A stretch of 18,074 bases of DNA from CAZBMJ01 sp964493205 (lineage in GTDB: Bacteria > Myxococcota > UBA727 > JABDBI01), in the NCBI GenBank assembly GCA_964493205.1, contig CAZBMJ010000040.1, forward strand, positions 1 to 18,074, given 5' to 3'. Both the position numbers and the translations under genes were made by a program. Under the pieces are notes generated by a model. That model made no database searches. It was not told where the DNA came from and saw only the letters and a program-made list of their open reading frames with translations. Below are positions 1 through 7,173 of the stretch, piece after piece; the stretch's first letter is position 1; each line of letters begins with the position of its first letter.

Positions 1-36
1 GGGGATACCTCAGGGACAAGCCGACGGCACGTAGAG
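1..36 (+). repeat. Hairpin repeat copy 1 (5' clipped by window)
   Basis: This copy carries the ACAAG loop (16-20) and the CACGTAG tail (28-34). The 19 bases at 16-34 are identical to the reverse complement of 6681-6699, which shows a dispersed family. The left arm is imperfectly complementary to the right arm. Its GATACCTCAGG (4-14) is shared with copy 4. Confidence 0.7.
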
Positions 37-116
37 AAGGGCTGAAAATAGAATTTCATCACCTGTGCTTATCCAAAACTCAGATTAACTAATCAATACT
101 TATGGATAATCATATG

Positions 117-145
117 GCTCTGACTTGTTCAGAGCATCCAGAAAA
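117..145 (-). repeat. Hairpin repeat copy 2, perfect inverted partner of copy 3
   Basis: These 29 bases are the exact reverse complement of 394-422. On the minus strand they read TTTTCTGGAT followed by the hairpin GCTCTGA-ACAAG-TCAGAGC, with a perfect 7-bp stem. The ACGTAGA tail found in other copies is missing here. Confidence 0.85.
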
Positions 146-393
146 TTAAACTTTCCAATTTCATGAAATCAGCGAAATGCAACATTATACGTAGGTTCTA
201 CGACAGATTTTTATAAAAAGAGTCTGGGAAGATCAAAACAAAATATAACATACATATGCTTGTTTATTATGAAATTTAGGAGTTATGGATTAAGGCAGCA
301 AAAGGAGAAAAGAGTTTCAAAAATTGGTGTAGAAAATTGAAGAGTTTAACCCAACTTGGCGAGATTTATATAAGGAACATGGTTGAAAGAAAT

Positions 394-430
394 TTTTCTG
401 GATGCTCTGAACAAGTCAGAGCACGTAGAG
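394..430 (+). repeat. Hairpin repeat copy 3 (complete)
   Basis: This is the clearest copy. TTTTCTGGAT (394-403) is followed by stem arm GCTCTGA (404-410), loop ACAAG (411-415), stem arm TCAGAGC (416-422) and tail ACGTAGAG (423-430). It forms a 29-base perfect inverted pair with 117-145. Confidence 0.85.
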
Positions 431-477
431 AGCGAGGGAAAAGCGTAGAATGGTTTTTGATTTGTTATTTTCGTGTC

Positions 478-511
478 GATACCTCAGGAGTAGCTCACGG
501 TATCCAGAAAA
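478..511 (-). repeat. Hairpin repeat copy 4 (divergent)
   Basis: On the minus strand it begins TTTTCTGGATACC and closes with GGTATC, giving a 6-bp stem (478-483 with 499-504). The TTTTCTGGAT head is conserved, but the loop lacks ACAAG, so this is a diverged family member. It shares GATACCTCAGG with copy 1. Confidence 0.6.
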
Positions 512-540
512 CTAATTCCTACCATTGTAAAAATTTAATT

Positions 541-574
541 ATCTGGATGCCTGGCACAAGGCCTGGCACGTAGA
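541..574 (+). repeat. Hairpin repeat copy 5
   Basis: The head is ATCTGGAT (541-548), followed by arm GCCTGGC (549-555), loop ACAAG (556-560), arm GCCTGGC (561-567) and tail ACGTAGA (568-574). The arms differ in sequence from copy 3 but still pair except for a central T-T mismatch. The loop, head and tail are kept. Confidence 0.75.
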
Positions 575-607
575 AACCGGCGGAAAACATAATTCACAGG
601 TTTTTCG

Positions 608-1402
608 TTAAATTAATGGTTCCATAAGCTCTTTAAATGCTCTCAATACTTCTAATTTTTTTTCAAAAAAATATTCTAGTTTTACTTCCTTTTCTAAAGC
701 TTTTAATTGCTCGTCAGTATGAGACATTTCAAGAAAATTTTTAGCCAGCTCTTTATTATTTATTCTATTATTATTTAGCATAATCTTAAGTGCAATTATT
801 TTAGATGGGTAATCAGCTTCTATCCATCCTTTATTTTGAATATATATTTTATCATTCTTTTGATTTTTTAATATATTTTTAATAGTTAAAATATCTTTTT
901 GAGTAACACTAATTTTAAAAGTTACTTCATTAATACTTTTTTTGCTACTCATAGATTTAATTTTATCCATGACTATTTCATGAAAATTTAAATAATTTAA
1001 ATAAGATAATAAAGACTCTTTATATTCTTTAAAATTAAGATATTTATCATTAATTTTTCCAGCAAGATAATAAATATTAAAAATATTATTTTGCAAATGA
1101 GAACCTTCTTTTATAATATAGTAAATATCTAAGGGTTTTTTATTAGACAAATAAATTTTATTTTTTAAATTTTGAGCAAGGGCTTCTATTATCTTATTTC
1201 TATTTAACTTATTAGTGATCTCATTATTTAAACTATCTAACACAGATTTTGCAAGAATTTGTACCACTTCTTGTTGCTGTTTTTCAGACAAATTTTTATA
1301 ACTATTTTCAAAAGCTTTTAAGGCATCTATAGGCTCAAGTTTTTCCATTGGCTTTGAACAGCCAATGGCTAACACAATAATTAACATATATATTTTCTTC
1401 AT
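608..1402 (-). CDS. Putative lipoprotein, 264 aa, motif-sharing family member 1
   Basis: I do not recognise a named family. The N-terminus has Lys-2/3, a hydrophobic stretch and a lipobox-like LAIGC with the lipidated Cys at residue 15. Ser at +2 would favour outer-membrane sorting in a Lol-type system. The mature part is Lys/Asn/Ile-rich and mostly helical. Residues about 209-245 (NNNRINNKELA, then SHTDEQLKALEKE) match the tail of the next gene upstream (residues 338-370), and residues 37-58 (NLSEKQ...KSVLDSL) match the start of the mature part of both upstream lipoproteins. It is the last gene of the minus-strand block, 41 nt after the 400-aa lipoprotein. The ribosome binding site is weak. 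It is likely exported and membrane-anchored; function is unknown. Confidence 0.75.
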   Translation of the reverse strand: MKKIYMLIIVLAIGCSKPMEKLEPIDALKAFENSYKNLSEKQQQEVVQILAKSVLDSLNNEITNKLNRNKIIEALAQNLKNKIYLSNKKPLDIYYIIKEGSHLQNNIFNIYYLAGKINDKYLNFKEYKESLLSYLNYLNFHEIVMDKIKSMSSKKSINEVTFKISVTQKDILTIKNILKNQKNDKIYIQNKGWIEADYPSKIIALKIMLNNNRINNKELAKNFLEMSHTDEQLKALEKEVKLEYFFEKKLEVLRAFKELMEPLI

Positions 1403-1443
1403 GGATATGCCGTTAATCTCAAAAATTATCCCAACAGGTAATT

Positions 1444-2646
1444 TTATTCTTTTCCTAGTTCTCCTAACATTGTTATCACTCTATTATTACCCATATCTTC
1501 TAAAGGTTTGATATAATTTCCTAGAATTTCTTCTAATGTCATTTCTTTTTTAAAGTTTTTTAGCTGATTTTCAGTGTAACTATTCTTAACTATTTCTTCA
1601 GCTAATATTTTAGTATTTATTTTATTGTTATTGTGATTTATTAAATTTAATTCTTTTATTTTTTCTAAGATATACGTCTTATTCCAAGTAGCTGTTGCCT
1701 TTTTATACTTGTTAATCATTTTTTGTATTTTTTCTAGATCCTCATCAGTAACTTTTTCTTCTATTTCTAGATTTTTTAATTCATCTTCTGTAGCATTAGG
1801 CTTACTGCTAATCAAAGCCACAAGATCTGGCCTAAAAAATGTGAAAAAAGCAATCATCTTTTGTTGGGCTAATTTTTTATCTATTAATTTCTTAACAGTT
1901 TGTTTTTTACCCATATACATAATATCTATGTCAGCAGCATCAGCATCTGTTTGTGCAAGCTGATTAATAATACTAGGATCTAACTTTAAATATTGTGCTT
2001 TTTCTAAATCAGTTTTTTTACCTATAGCATCCATATCTTCTGCAATTTTAATAAACTGTGGAAGAATTCCAAAAAGTTCTATAGTTTTTGCAAAATCTTT
2101 CATATCTTTTCCGAGGGTTTGATAACGCTCCAAAGCAGTGCCGTTTTCATCTAATTGAGAGCTTAATTTTTTTTGCATAACAGCTATAAATTTATTTTTA
2201 TCAAGAGTGTTAAGAAAATCAATTACTTCAGCAAGTTCTTCTTTATTTTTTGCTTCTTTCTCAGCATTCTTTTCATCAGCTTTTTCTACAAGAATACCTG
2301 CTGCTTTACTAAGAAAATCTTTTATAACTGGAAGATCAAAATTTTCTACAATGTGAGTAGCTAATATTTTATCAGCTTTTTCTTTATCTTGTTTAGTGAG
2401 TTCGCTGTAAGGAACTTTAATTGTTTCACCTAAAGCATCGCTTTCTTCGTCACTTGATTTAGGTTTTTTACTCAACCTTTCTAGCTCATCTAAATCTTGT
2501 TTTTTAATTGGCGTTACAGTTACTTTTTTAGGTCCTTTAACAACAGGTACCTCCGGAACAGGATTGTTCACTGTTTTTGGCGATACACAAGCACTCGCGT
2601 TAATTAAAACCAATAATAATAAGCTTTTAGTGAGTAATTTTTTCAT
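1444..2646 (-). CDS. Putative lipoprotein, 400 aa, motif-sharing family member 2
   Basis: No named family is recognised. The signal has a KKLLTK n-region, a Leu-rich core and NASAC, giving a lipidated Cys at residue 20. A Pro/Val/Lys-rich linker follows (about 21-60), as in outer-membrane or peptidoglycan-facing lipoproteins. The rest is charged and helical, with a Glu/Lys-rich stretch at 119-139 that may be coiled coil. Residues 81-99 and 338-370 resemble segments of the neighbouring 264-aa lipoprotein, and the first also resembles the 194-aa one. The tail pattern of Ser-aromatic-Thr-acidic-x-Gln-Leu-Lys loosely recalls DUF2059-type helical tails, which I treat as a weak lead. An AGGA ribosome binding site lies about 9 nt before the ATG. 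It follows the 194-aa lipoprotein by 42 nt. Confidence 0.75.
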   Translation of the reverse strand: MKKLLTKSLLLLVLINASACVSPKTVNNPVPEVPVVKGPKKVTVTPIKKQDLDELERLSKKPKSSDEESDALGETIKVPYSELTKQDKEKADKILATHIVENFDLPVIKDFLSKAAGILVEKADEKNAEKEAKNKEELAEVIDFLNTLDKNKFIAVMQKKLSSQLDENGTALERYQTLGKDMKDFAKTIELFGILPQFIKIAEDMDAIGKKTDLEKAQYLKLDPSIINQLAQTDADAADIDIMYMGKKQTVKKLIDKKLAQQKMIAFFTFFRPDLVALISSKPNATEDELKNLEIEEKVTDEDLEKIQKMINKYKKATATWNKTYILEKIKELNLINHNNNKINTKILAEEIVKNSYTENQLKNFKKEMTLEEILGNYIKPLEDMGNNRVITMLGELGKE

Positions 2647-2688
2647 ATATTATTTCCTATTTTTTTAAACATATCATCTTATCTAAAT

Positions 2689-3273
2689 TTATTCAATACT
2701 ATCCAATAAATACTTGTTGATACTTGGTATTATTTGTGGAAAGGTTTCTGCTTTTAAACGATCATTATCAAAATATTTTCTGATACTTTCTTTTTCGATA
2801 CTAAAAGCTTCTTCCATATTGCCGCAAGAAACAGAAGCCAAATCTCTATCTTTGGTAGCATAAGCAATAAAAGTTTCATATATATCAATAGCTTTATAAT
2901 TTTTTAGATCAAGAAAAAAAACTTGACTTAGTTTTTTTAAATTATCTTTTACTTTTGAGCTATTAACGGATTTACTATCAGCAGAATTACGAGAAGATTT
3001 ACATGAATCTTCACTGTCTTTTACCGCTGTTGCATATTCTTTATTTTTGTACCATATTTGATGATTTACATAATCTATAAAAAACATAGTTAAAATTTTT
3101 GTTGCTTCATCATATTCTGTGTTTTTTAGATCACTTAAACTTTTAGAACTCAAATTTACCAATGTTTGTTTATGAGCTGGACTTAGTTCTTTAAAAGAAG
3201 GTTCTTCTTTATGGCAAGAAAAAAGAAATGTAAGCATAAAATTTAACACTACTATATATTTATTTAATTTCAT
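2689..3273 (-). CDS. Putative lipoprotein, 194 aa, motif-sharing family member 3
   Basis: The signal has Lys at 2 and 5, a hydrophobic core and LFSC, giving a lipidated Cys at residue 20. The mature chain starts HKEEPSF. Residues 29-49 (ELSPAHKQ...SSKSLSDL) resemble residues 37-58 of the 264-aa lipoprotein and 82-99 of the 400-aa one, so the three may descend from one ancestor. A Ser/Lys/Asp-rich central segment (about 85-110) looks disordered. Cys91 and Cys150 could form a disulfide in an oxidising compartment, which is inference. The start overlaps the stop of the upstream acetyltransferase gene by 4 nt (ATGA), a sign of translational coupling. There is no recognisable enzymatic domain. Confidence 0.7.
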   Translation of the reverse strand: MKLNKYIVVLNFMLTFLFSCHKEEPSFKELSPAHKQTLVNLSSKSLSDLKNTEYDEATKILTMFFIDYVNHQIWYKNKEYATAVKDSEDSCKSSRNSADSKSVNSSKVKDNLKKLSQVFFLDLKNYKAIDIYETFIAYATKDRDLASVSCGNMEEAFSIEKESIRKYFDNDRLKAETFPQIIPSINKYLLDSIE

Positions 3274-3821
3274 AATGTATTTAAACCTTTACGTAAAATA
3301 ATCATACCGCGATCTTTATCATTGCTTTCTTCAACAAAGCCTACACTTTTATATAACAACAAAGCAGGTTTATTCATGCTTCTTACAGCAATAGTTACAG
3401 ATTTATAGCCTTTAGCTGTTAAATCTTTAAATGCTTGATATAAAAGTTTTTTTCCTAAGCCTTGACGCCTAAAATTTTTATCTACCCCTAATAACCAAAT
3501 ATAAGTGTAACTAGGGCCTTTTTTCACATAGGCCACAAAACCGGCTGTTTGTTTGTCTACTTCAGCTACTGTAATTGTTGCTAAATTAGGGGTTTTTTCA
3601 TAATCTGGTGATTTTCTCAAAAGCACTCGCTCTGGCGAAAAATCTCGATTTTCTGATAATAAAAATAGATCATTATTCATTAGTTTAACTAATGGCACAA
3701 AATCTCTTTCTTCTATAAAGTCTCTAATTATCACTTTTTTTGAATTAAAATAAAAAAATAAACCATATCCTATTGCTGCTAAAATTATCGCCAAACATAT
3801 GATATATAGTTTATTTTTCAT
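3270..3821 (-). CDS. Membrane-anchored GNAT-family N-acetyltransferase
   Basis: This is a GNAT-fold acyl-CoA-dependent N-acetyltransferase with unknown substrate. Residues 5-25 form one hydrophobic transmembrane segment preceded by Lys, so the catalytic part should be tethered to the membrane. The acetyl-CoA-binding loop is visible as RRQGLG (118-123) after beta strand IWLLGV. The later N-x-x-A-x-x-L-Y-x-x-x-G-F motif lies at 150-162, as in typical GNAT enzymes. The catalytic part (about 30-183) has the usual length, so the anchor is an addition. The gene starts 3 nt after the typA stop and overlaps the next lipoprotein gene by 4 nt, implying co-expression. With positive residues on both sides of the helix, topology is uncertain. 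If the domain is cytoplasmic, it would acetylate substrates at the inner face. Confidence 0.85.
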   Translation of the reverse strand: MKNKLYIICLAIILAAIGYGLFFYFNSKKVIIRDFIEERDFVPLVKLMNNDLFLLSENRDFSPERVLLRKSPDYEKTPNLATITVAEVDKQTAGFVAYVKKGPSYTYIWLLGVDKNFRRQGLGKKLLYQAFKDLTAKGYKSVTIAVRSMNKPALLLYKSVGFVEESNDKDRGMIILRKGLNTL

Positions 3822-3824
3822 AAT

Positions 3825-5648
3825 TTATGCCACGTTTCTGATAACTTTACGAAAAGCAGTTCTTAACTCGTCTTTTCTTACTCTAATATTTTTTGGAGTT
3901 ATTTCAACCCATTCATCATCATCGATCCATTCAATTGCAGAATCTAAATCAAAAGGAAAAATACCTGATAGCTTAGTAGATTCATCTTTACCTGAAGCAC
4001 GCATATTGGTTAACTTCTTTTCTCTGGCTGGGTTAGCATTAATATCGTTGGTACGCTTATTTTCACCAAACACCATGCCTTCATATACTTTGGTATTTGC
4101 GCCAATAAATAATTTTCCTGAATCTTGCAAATGGTACAAACCGTATTCAGTAGCCATGCCGTTTCTATCTACTACAAGAGCACCGTTTGCTCTTGATAAA
4201 CGTTTACCTAAAAAGGGTATATAATCTCTAAAAGAGCTTGAATAAATTGCTTCACCCTTAGTTTTAGTTAGTAAAATAGAGCGTAAGGCTATTAAACCTC
4301 GAGCAGGAATAACAAATTCCATTCTAACTCTATTGGAACCTTCCAAGGTAGCCATGCTTTCCATTTTACCTCCCCTCTCAGATAAGAGTTCGGTAACAGC
4401 ACCTATAAAAGCTTCTGGAACGTCAATAACCATATAATCTTGAGCCTCGTAAAGTTCACCGTCTTTTTCATAAGGAATAATCTCTGGTCTACCAACCATA
4501 AGTTCGTAGCCTTTACGACGTAGCTCTTCCAAAAGAATAACTATTTGCAATTCACCGCGAGCTTTTAATAAAAACATTTCAGGATTTTGAGTTTCTTCAA
4601 TGCAAATAGCCACGTTGGTTAAAGAGGCTTTTTTTAAAACTTCTTCTAGTTTTCTACTGGTTAAATACTCACCTTCTTGTCCGGCAAATGGTGAGGTATT
4701 AACTGAAATTTTAACTGCTACGCTTGGTGGATCTACTTTAATTCTGGTGAGTGGTTCTAAAACTTGTTCTTCAGCAATGGTATCACCTATTTTTGGCGCT
4801 GTATAACCAGCGATAAGGGCAATTTGGCCAGCACTTAAACTTGGCACTTTACTGGTGGAAAGGCCGCTAAAAGTTTCTAATGAACTAATAGTAAAAGTAT
4901 TTCTTTTATTATCTTCGTCGATTAAGATAACTCTTTGTCCTTGCTTAACACTACCAGATTCAATACGACCAACACCTATTTGACCTAAAAAGTTTGAATA
5001 AGAAATATTGGCAATAAGCATTCTAAACAAACCATCGTTTGCTATTCTTGGAGCAGGAAATTCGTCTACTATTAAGTCTAGTAAATCATTAAGATTTTCT
5101 TTTTTAACGCCTTTATCTCTACTTGCCCAACCATCTTTAGCACATGCATAAATAACGGTATATTGAGTTTGTTTTTCATCAACAGCTAAATCGAAAAATA
5201 ATTCCATTATTTGTTCTTCAATTTCGTCAATGCGCGCATCAGGTCTATCAACTTTGTTAATAACTACTGCTACGTGTAAGCCTTGTTCTAGCGCCTTACG
5301 CAAAACGAAACGAGTTTGAGGAAGAGGGCCTTCTGCAGCGTCCACTAGCAAAAAAGCGCCATCAGCCATAAATAATGCTCGCTCTACTTCACCACCAAAA
5401 TCCGCATGCCCAGGAGTATCGATAATGTTTATTTGAGTATTACGCCATTCAAAATTAGCATTTTTAGCAGTAATAGTAATACCGCGTTCTTTTTCAAGTT
5501 CGCCAGAATCCATTACTCTTTCAGCCACATGTTGATGTGCCTGAAACAAACCTGCTTGCTTAAACAAGTTATCTATCATTGTGGTTTTGCCATGGTCAAC
5601 GTGAGCAATAATGGCGATGTTACGAATGTGTGCACTAGAAATTGTCAT
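3825..5648 (-). CDS. typA: Ribosome-associated translational GTPase TypA/BipA
   Basis: This is a translation-factor GTPase that binds the 70S ribosome and supports ribosome assembly and stress or cold adaptation. At 607 aa it has the usual family length. GTPase motifs are intact: G1 AHVDHGKTT (15-23), switch I with ERGITI (54-59), G3 DTPGH (77-81) and G4 NKVD (131-134). The G domain (1 to about 200) is followed by a beta-barrel domain II (about 205-290), an EF-G-III-like domain (about 305-385), an EF-G-V-like domain (about 395-475) and the BipA-specific C-terminal domain. That last domain includes KLTNMRASGKDE and IDDDEWVEITP, which separate it from LepA and EF-G. The start has an AGG 9 nt upstream. 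It is the first gene of the minus-strand block, and a plausible sigma-70 promoter lies at 5698-5727. Confidence 0.97.
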   Translation of the reverse strand: MTISSAHIRNIAIIAHVDHGKTTMIDNLFKQAGLFQAHQHVAERVMDSGELEKERGITITAKNANFEWRNTQINIIDTPGHADFGGEVERALFMADGAFLLVDAAEGPLPQTRFVLRKALEQGLHVAVVINKVDRPDARIDEIEEQIMELFFDLAVDEKQTQYTVIYACAKDGWASRDKGVKKENLNDLLDLIVDEFPAPRIANDGLFRMLIANISYSNFLGQIGVGRIESGSVKQGQRVILIDEDNKRNTFTISSLETFSGLSTSKVPSLSAGQIALIAGYTAPKIGDTIAEEQVLEPLTRIKVDPPSVAVKISVNTSPFAGQEGEYLTSRKLEEVLKKASLTNVAICIEETQNPEMFLLKARGELQIVILLEELRRKGYELMVGRPEIIPYEKDGELYEAQDYMVIDVPEAFIGAVTELLSERGGKMESMATLEGSNRVRMEFVIPARGLIALRSILLTKTKGEAIYSSSFRDYIPFLGKRLSRANGALVVDRNGMATEYGLYHLQDSGKLFIGANTKVYEGMVFGENKRTNDINANPAREKKLTNMRASGKDESTKLSGIFPFDLDSAIEWIDDDEWVEITPKNIRVRKDELRTAFRKVIRNVA

Positions 5649-5697
5649 TATTTATACCTAAAATTGGTTATTCAAAGACTTCCTATCAATAATTTTG

Positions 5698-5727
5698 TTT
5701 ATAAGCAACCCAAAGCTTGTAAAACAA
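5698..5727 (-). promoter_or_regulatory. Candidate sigma-70 promoter for the typA block
   Basis: On the minus strand, TTGTTT (5722-5727) and TATAAA (5698-5703) are separated by 18 nt. This would give a leader of roughly 45 nt before the typA ATG. Both boxes are close to consensus, but the region is AT-rich, so chance matches are possible. Confidence 0.45.
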
Positions 5728-5737
5728 ATCTAGGCCC

Positions 5738-5766
5738 TTGAACAAAAAAATAATAATGTCATTAAT
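5738..5766 (+). promoter_or_regulatory. Possible promoter for the HAD-family gene
   Basis: TTGAAC (5738-5743) is followed after 17 nt by ATTAAT (5761-5766). The -35 is good and the -10 weak (4 of 6). It lies in the 154-nt divergent region between typA and the HAD gene, so a promoter is expected near here. Confidence 0.3.
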
Positions 5767-5802
5767 CTAAGTACTTATATTTAAGCATGAGGCATTTTCT
5801 TA

Positions 5803-6657
5803 ATGACCTACAAAAACGCCTATATTTTTTTATTGTGTGTAACTTTATTAGCTATTCTAAGCTTTTGTTTTTTCTATTTTTTTTCTTCAATAAAATCAGA
5901 AGTAATTATATCTGATCAAATCAGCGAATTTATTGATCAGGTTGATAGGACTAAAGTTGCACTTAAGAAAAAGCTTATTGTCATAGATATTGATGATACG
6001 TTATTAGAATCAAAAAGTATTTTAGGCACACCAACCTGGTTTTATAATATGGTGAATAAAATTAGGCATGCTGGCGCCTCTAAATCTGAAGCCTATGAAA
6101 TAATGGGCAAAATAGATAAAATAGTACAAGAGCAAATAGAAGTTCAACCCATTGAGGATGCTCTTATTGCAGCAATAAAATCTTGGCAAAAACAAAAATC
6201 TTTAGTTATAGCAATAACTTCGCGTTCTAATGAGTTTGCAGAAGTAACCAAAAAGCAACTATCTAATTTAAGTTTAGATTTTTATAGTAGCCTATTTTTT
6301 TGTGTAGAACAAAATTGGTCTGATACACACGGTAAGTTTAATAATGGAACGCTGTATGTAGAAGAGGGGCACACTAAAGGTGAATTATTTGAAACATTTT
6401 TTAATATATTAACCAATACTTGTGGTGTAGCAGTAAATCTCATTGCCCAAGCAGATGATCAAGAACGCTACATAAAACAAATAAATGCTATAGCTGAAGA
6501 TAACAATATAAACTATATTGGCATTATTTATGGCAAAGCTTTATCAAAAAGAGTCTTCAATTTAAGCTTAGCTAATCGTGAATTAAATTTATTGCAAGAA
6601 ACAATAAAAGCACAAATAATACCAAAAAAATTCGAAACAATTTTTAACGTATATTAA
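5803..6657 (+). CDS. Membrane-anchored HAD-family hydrolase, DUF2608-like
   Basis: This is a haloacid dehalogenase-superfamily phosphohydrolase of unknown substrate. Motif I is DIDDT (62-66), with nucleophile Asp62 and acid/base Asp64. Motif II is the Ser/Thr in AITSRS (137-142). Motif III is Lys192 in HTKGE, and motif IV is the DD pair at 218-219 in AQADDQE. All four catalytic positions are present, so it is probably active on a phosphate ester. Residues 7-28 form a strongly hydrophobic, Phe/Leu-rich segment that could be an uncleaved signal anchor, placing the domain on the periplasmic side. The overall pattern (DDTLLE, then an insert, ITSRS, and TKGE late) recalls DUF2608 proteins reported in Legionella, Chlamydiae and Dependentiae. 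GAGG (5789-5792) precedes the ATG by 10 nt. The gene stands alone and is divergent from typA. Confidence 0.8.
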   Translation: MTYKNAYIFLLCVTLLAILSFCFFYFFSSIKSEVIISDQISEFIDQVDRTKVALKKKLIVIDIDDTLLESKSILGTPTWFYNMVNKIRHAGASKSEAYEIMGKIDKIVQEQIEVQPIEDALIAAIKSWQKQKSLVIAITSRSNEFAEVTKKQLSNLSLDFYSSLFFCVEQNWSDTHGKFNNGTLYVEEGHTKGELFETFFNILTNTCGVAVNLIAQADDQERYIKQINAIAEDNNINYIGIIYGKALSKRVFNLSLANRELNLLQETIKAQIIPKKFETIFNVY

Positions 6658-6680
6658 ATATTAAACTGTTTAAATCGCTC

Positions 6681-6716
6681 CTACGTGCCGTCGGCTTGTT
6701 CAGGGCAATCAGAAAA
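6681..6716 (-). repeat. Hairpin repeat copy 6
   Basis: On the minus strand it reads TTTTCTGAT, then GCCCTGA, loop ACAAG, CCGACGG and CACGTAG. Positions 6681-6699 are the exact reverse complement of 16-34. The stem is weaker than in copy 3, with the GCC/GGC ends pairing. Confidence 0.7.
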
Positions 6717-6970
6717 TTAATCTTTCATTATTATCAATTAGCTGCCCTTCTTTTTTATAATATTATCATTTTTTTAGCCACCAATAAGGACTTGAAATAT
6801 ATAGTTAATTTTTTTTGATATAAGTTTTATACCGCACACTTATTAACAATTAAATAACATTATTAATACAAGGATTAAGACAAGTTTTATATAACTTTTT
6901 TGCAAATCTCCCCGTTCGCCCTGAGCACCTCAAATGCTTCACACATTACATATCAAAAAAGAACAAACCA

Positions 6971-7013
6971 CCGTTCGGGCTGACGAGCTTGCTTTTGCAA
7001 GCGTCTCGAAGCC
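6971..7013. repeat. GC-rich palindromic intergenic repeat (second class)
   Basis: This island is far richer in GC than its surroundings. It starts CCGTTCGGGCTGACGAG and ends GTCTCGAAGCC, with an inner hairpin CTTGC-TTTT-GCAAG. A related start, CCGTTCGCCCTGAGC, occurs at 6912-6926, which suggests a dispersed family. Similar sequences occur in many bacterial genomes as intergenic palindromes; that is from memory. Confidence 0.5.
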
Positions 7014-7167
7014 TTTTTCATCAATTAAAAAATCTTTTAAATCAACTACTTACGAGCTGTTCTTTAGAAGCGATGTCTGACAAGGGTGGCATTATTTTTT
7101 AAAAGCCTTATCTCAAGCTTATGCCTTGACCGTATAAATTACTAGTGTTTATCTGATTTTGTATTGT

Positions 7168-7173
7168 TATAAT
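7168..7173 (+). promoter_or_regulatory. Consensus -10 box upstream of the HEAT-repeat gene
   Basis: A perfect TATAAT lies 45 nt before the ATG at 7219. The expected -35 region (about 7145-7151) is only GTGTTT/TGTTTA, so the call is tentative. Confidence 0.35.

Larger units (their letters stand above)
1..607. other. Non-coding left end rich in palindromic repeats
   Basis: I find no convincing gene here. The longest open frame (337-573, TTG start) has no homology I recognise and runs through three hairpin repeats, so I do not call it. The segment holds five copies or fragments of one hairpin repeat family, listed separately. Between the two inverted copies (146-393) there is a short stretch, codons at 333-386, reading KIEEFNPTWRDLYKEHG and then a stop. 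It is preceded in the same frame by a stop at 330 and looks more like a decayed gene tail than a live gene. The region lies downstream of the minus-strand block that ends at 608. No GC-rich hairpin plus T-run typical of an intrinsic terminator is evident. Confidence 0.6.

Noticed and set aside
337..573. 78-aa open frame in the left spacer
   Set aside because: It starts with TTG, has no ribosome binding site or recognisable domain, and its second half is built from three hairpin repeats.
1..574. Possible CRISPR array from the repeated hairpins
   Set aside because: Copies differ in sequence, occur in both orientations, are irregularly spaced and have no cas gene nearby.
3825..5648. Reading the 607-aa GTPase as LepA or a tetracycline-resistance protection protein
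   Set aside because: Length and the C-terminal KLTNMRASGKDE and IDDDEWVEITP motifs are specific to TypA/BipA.
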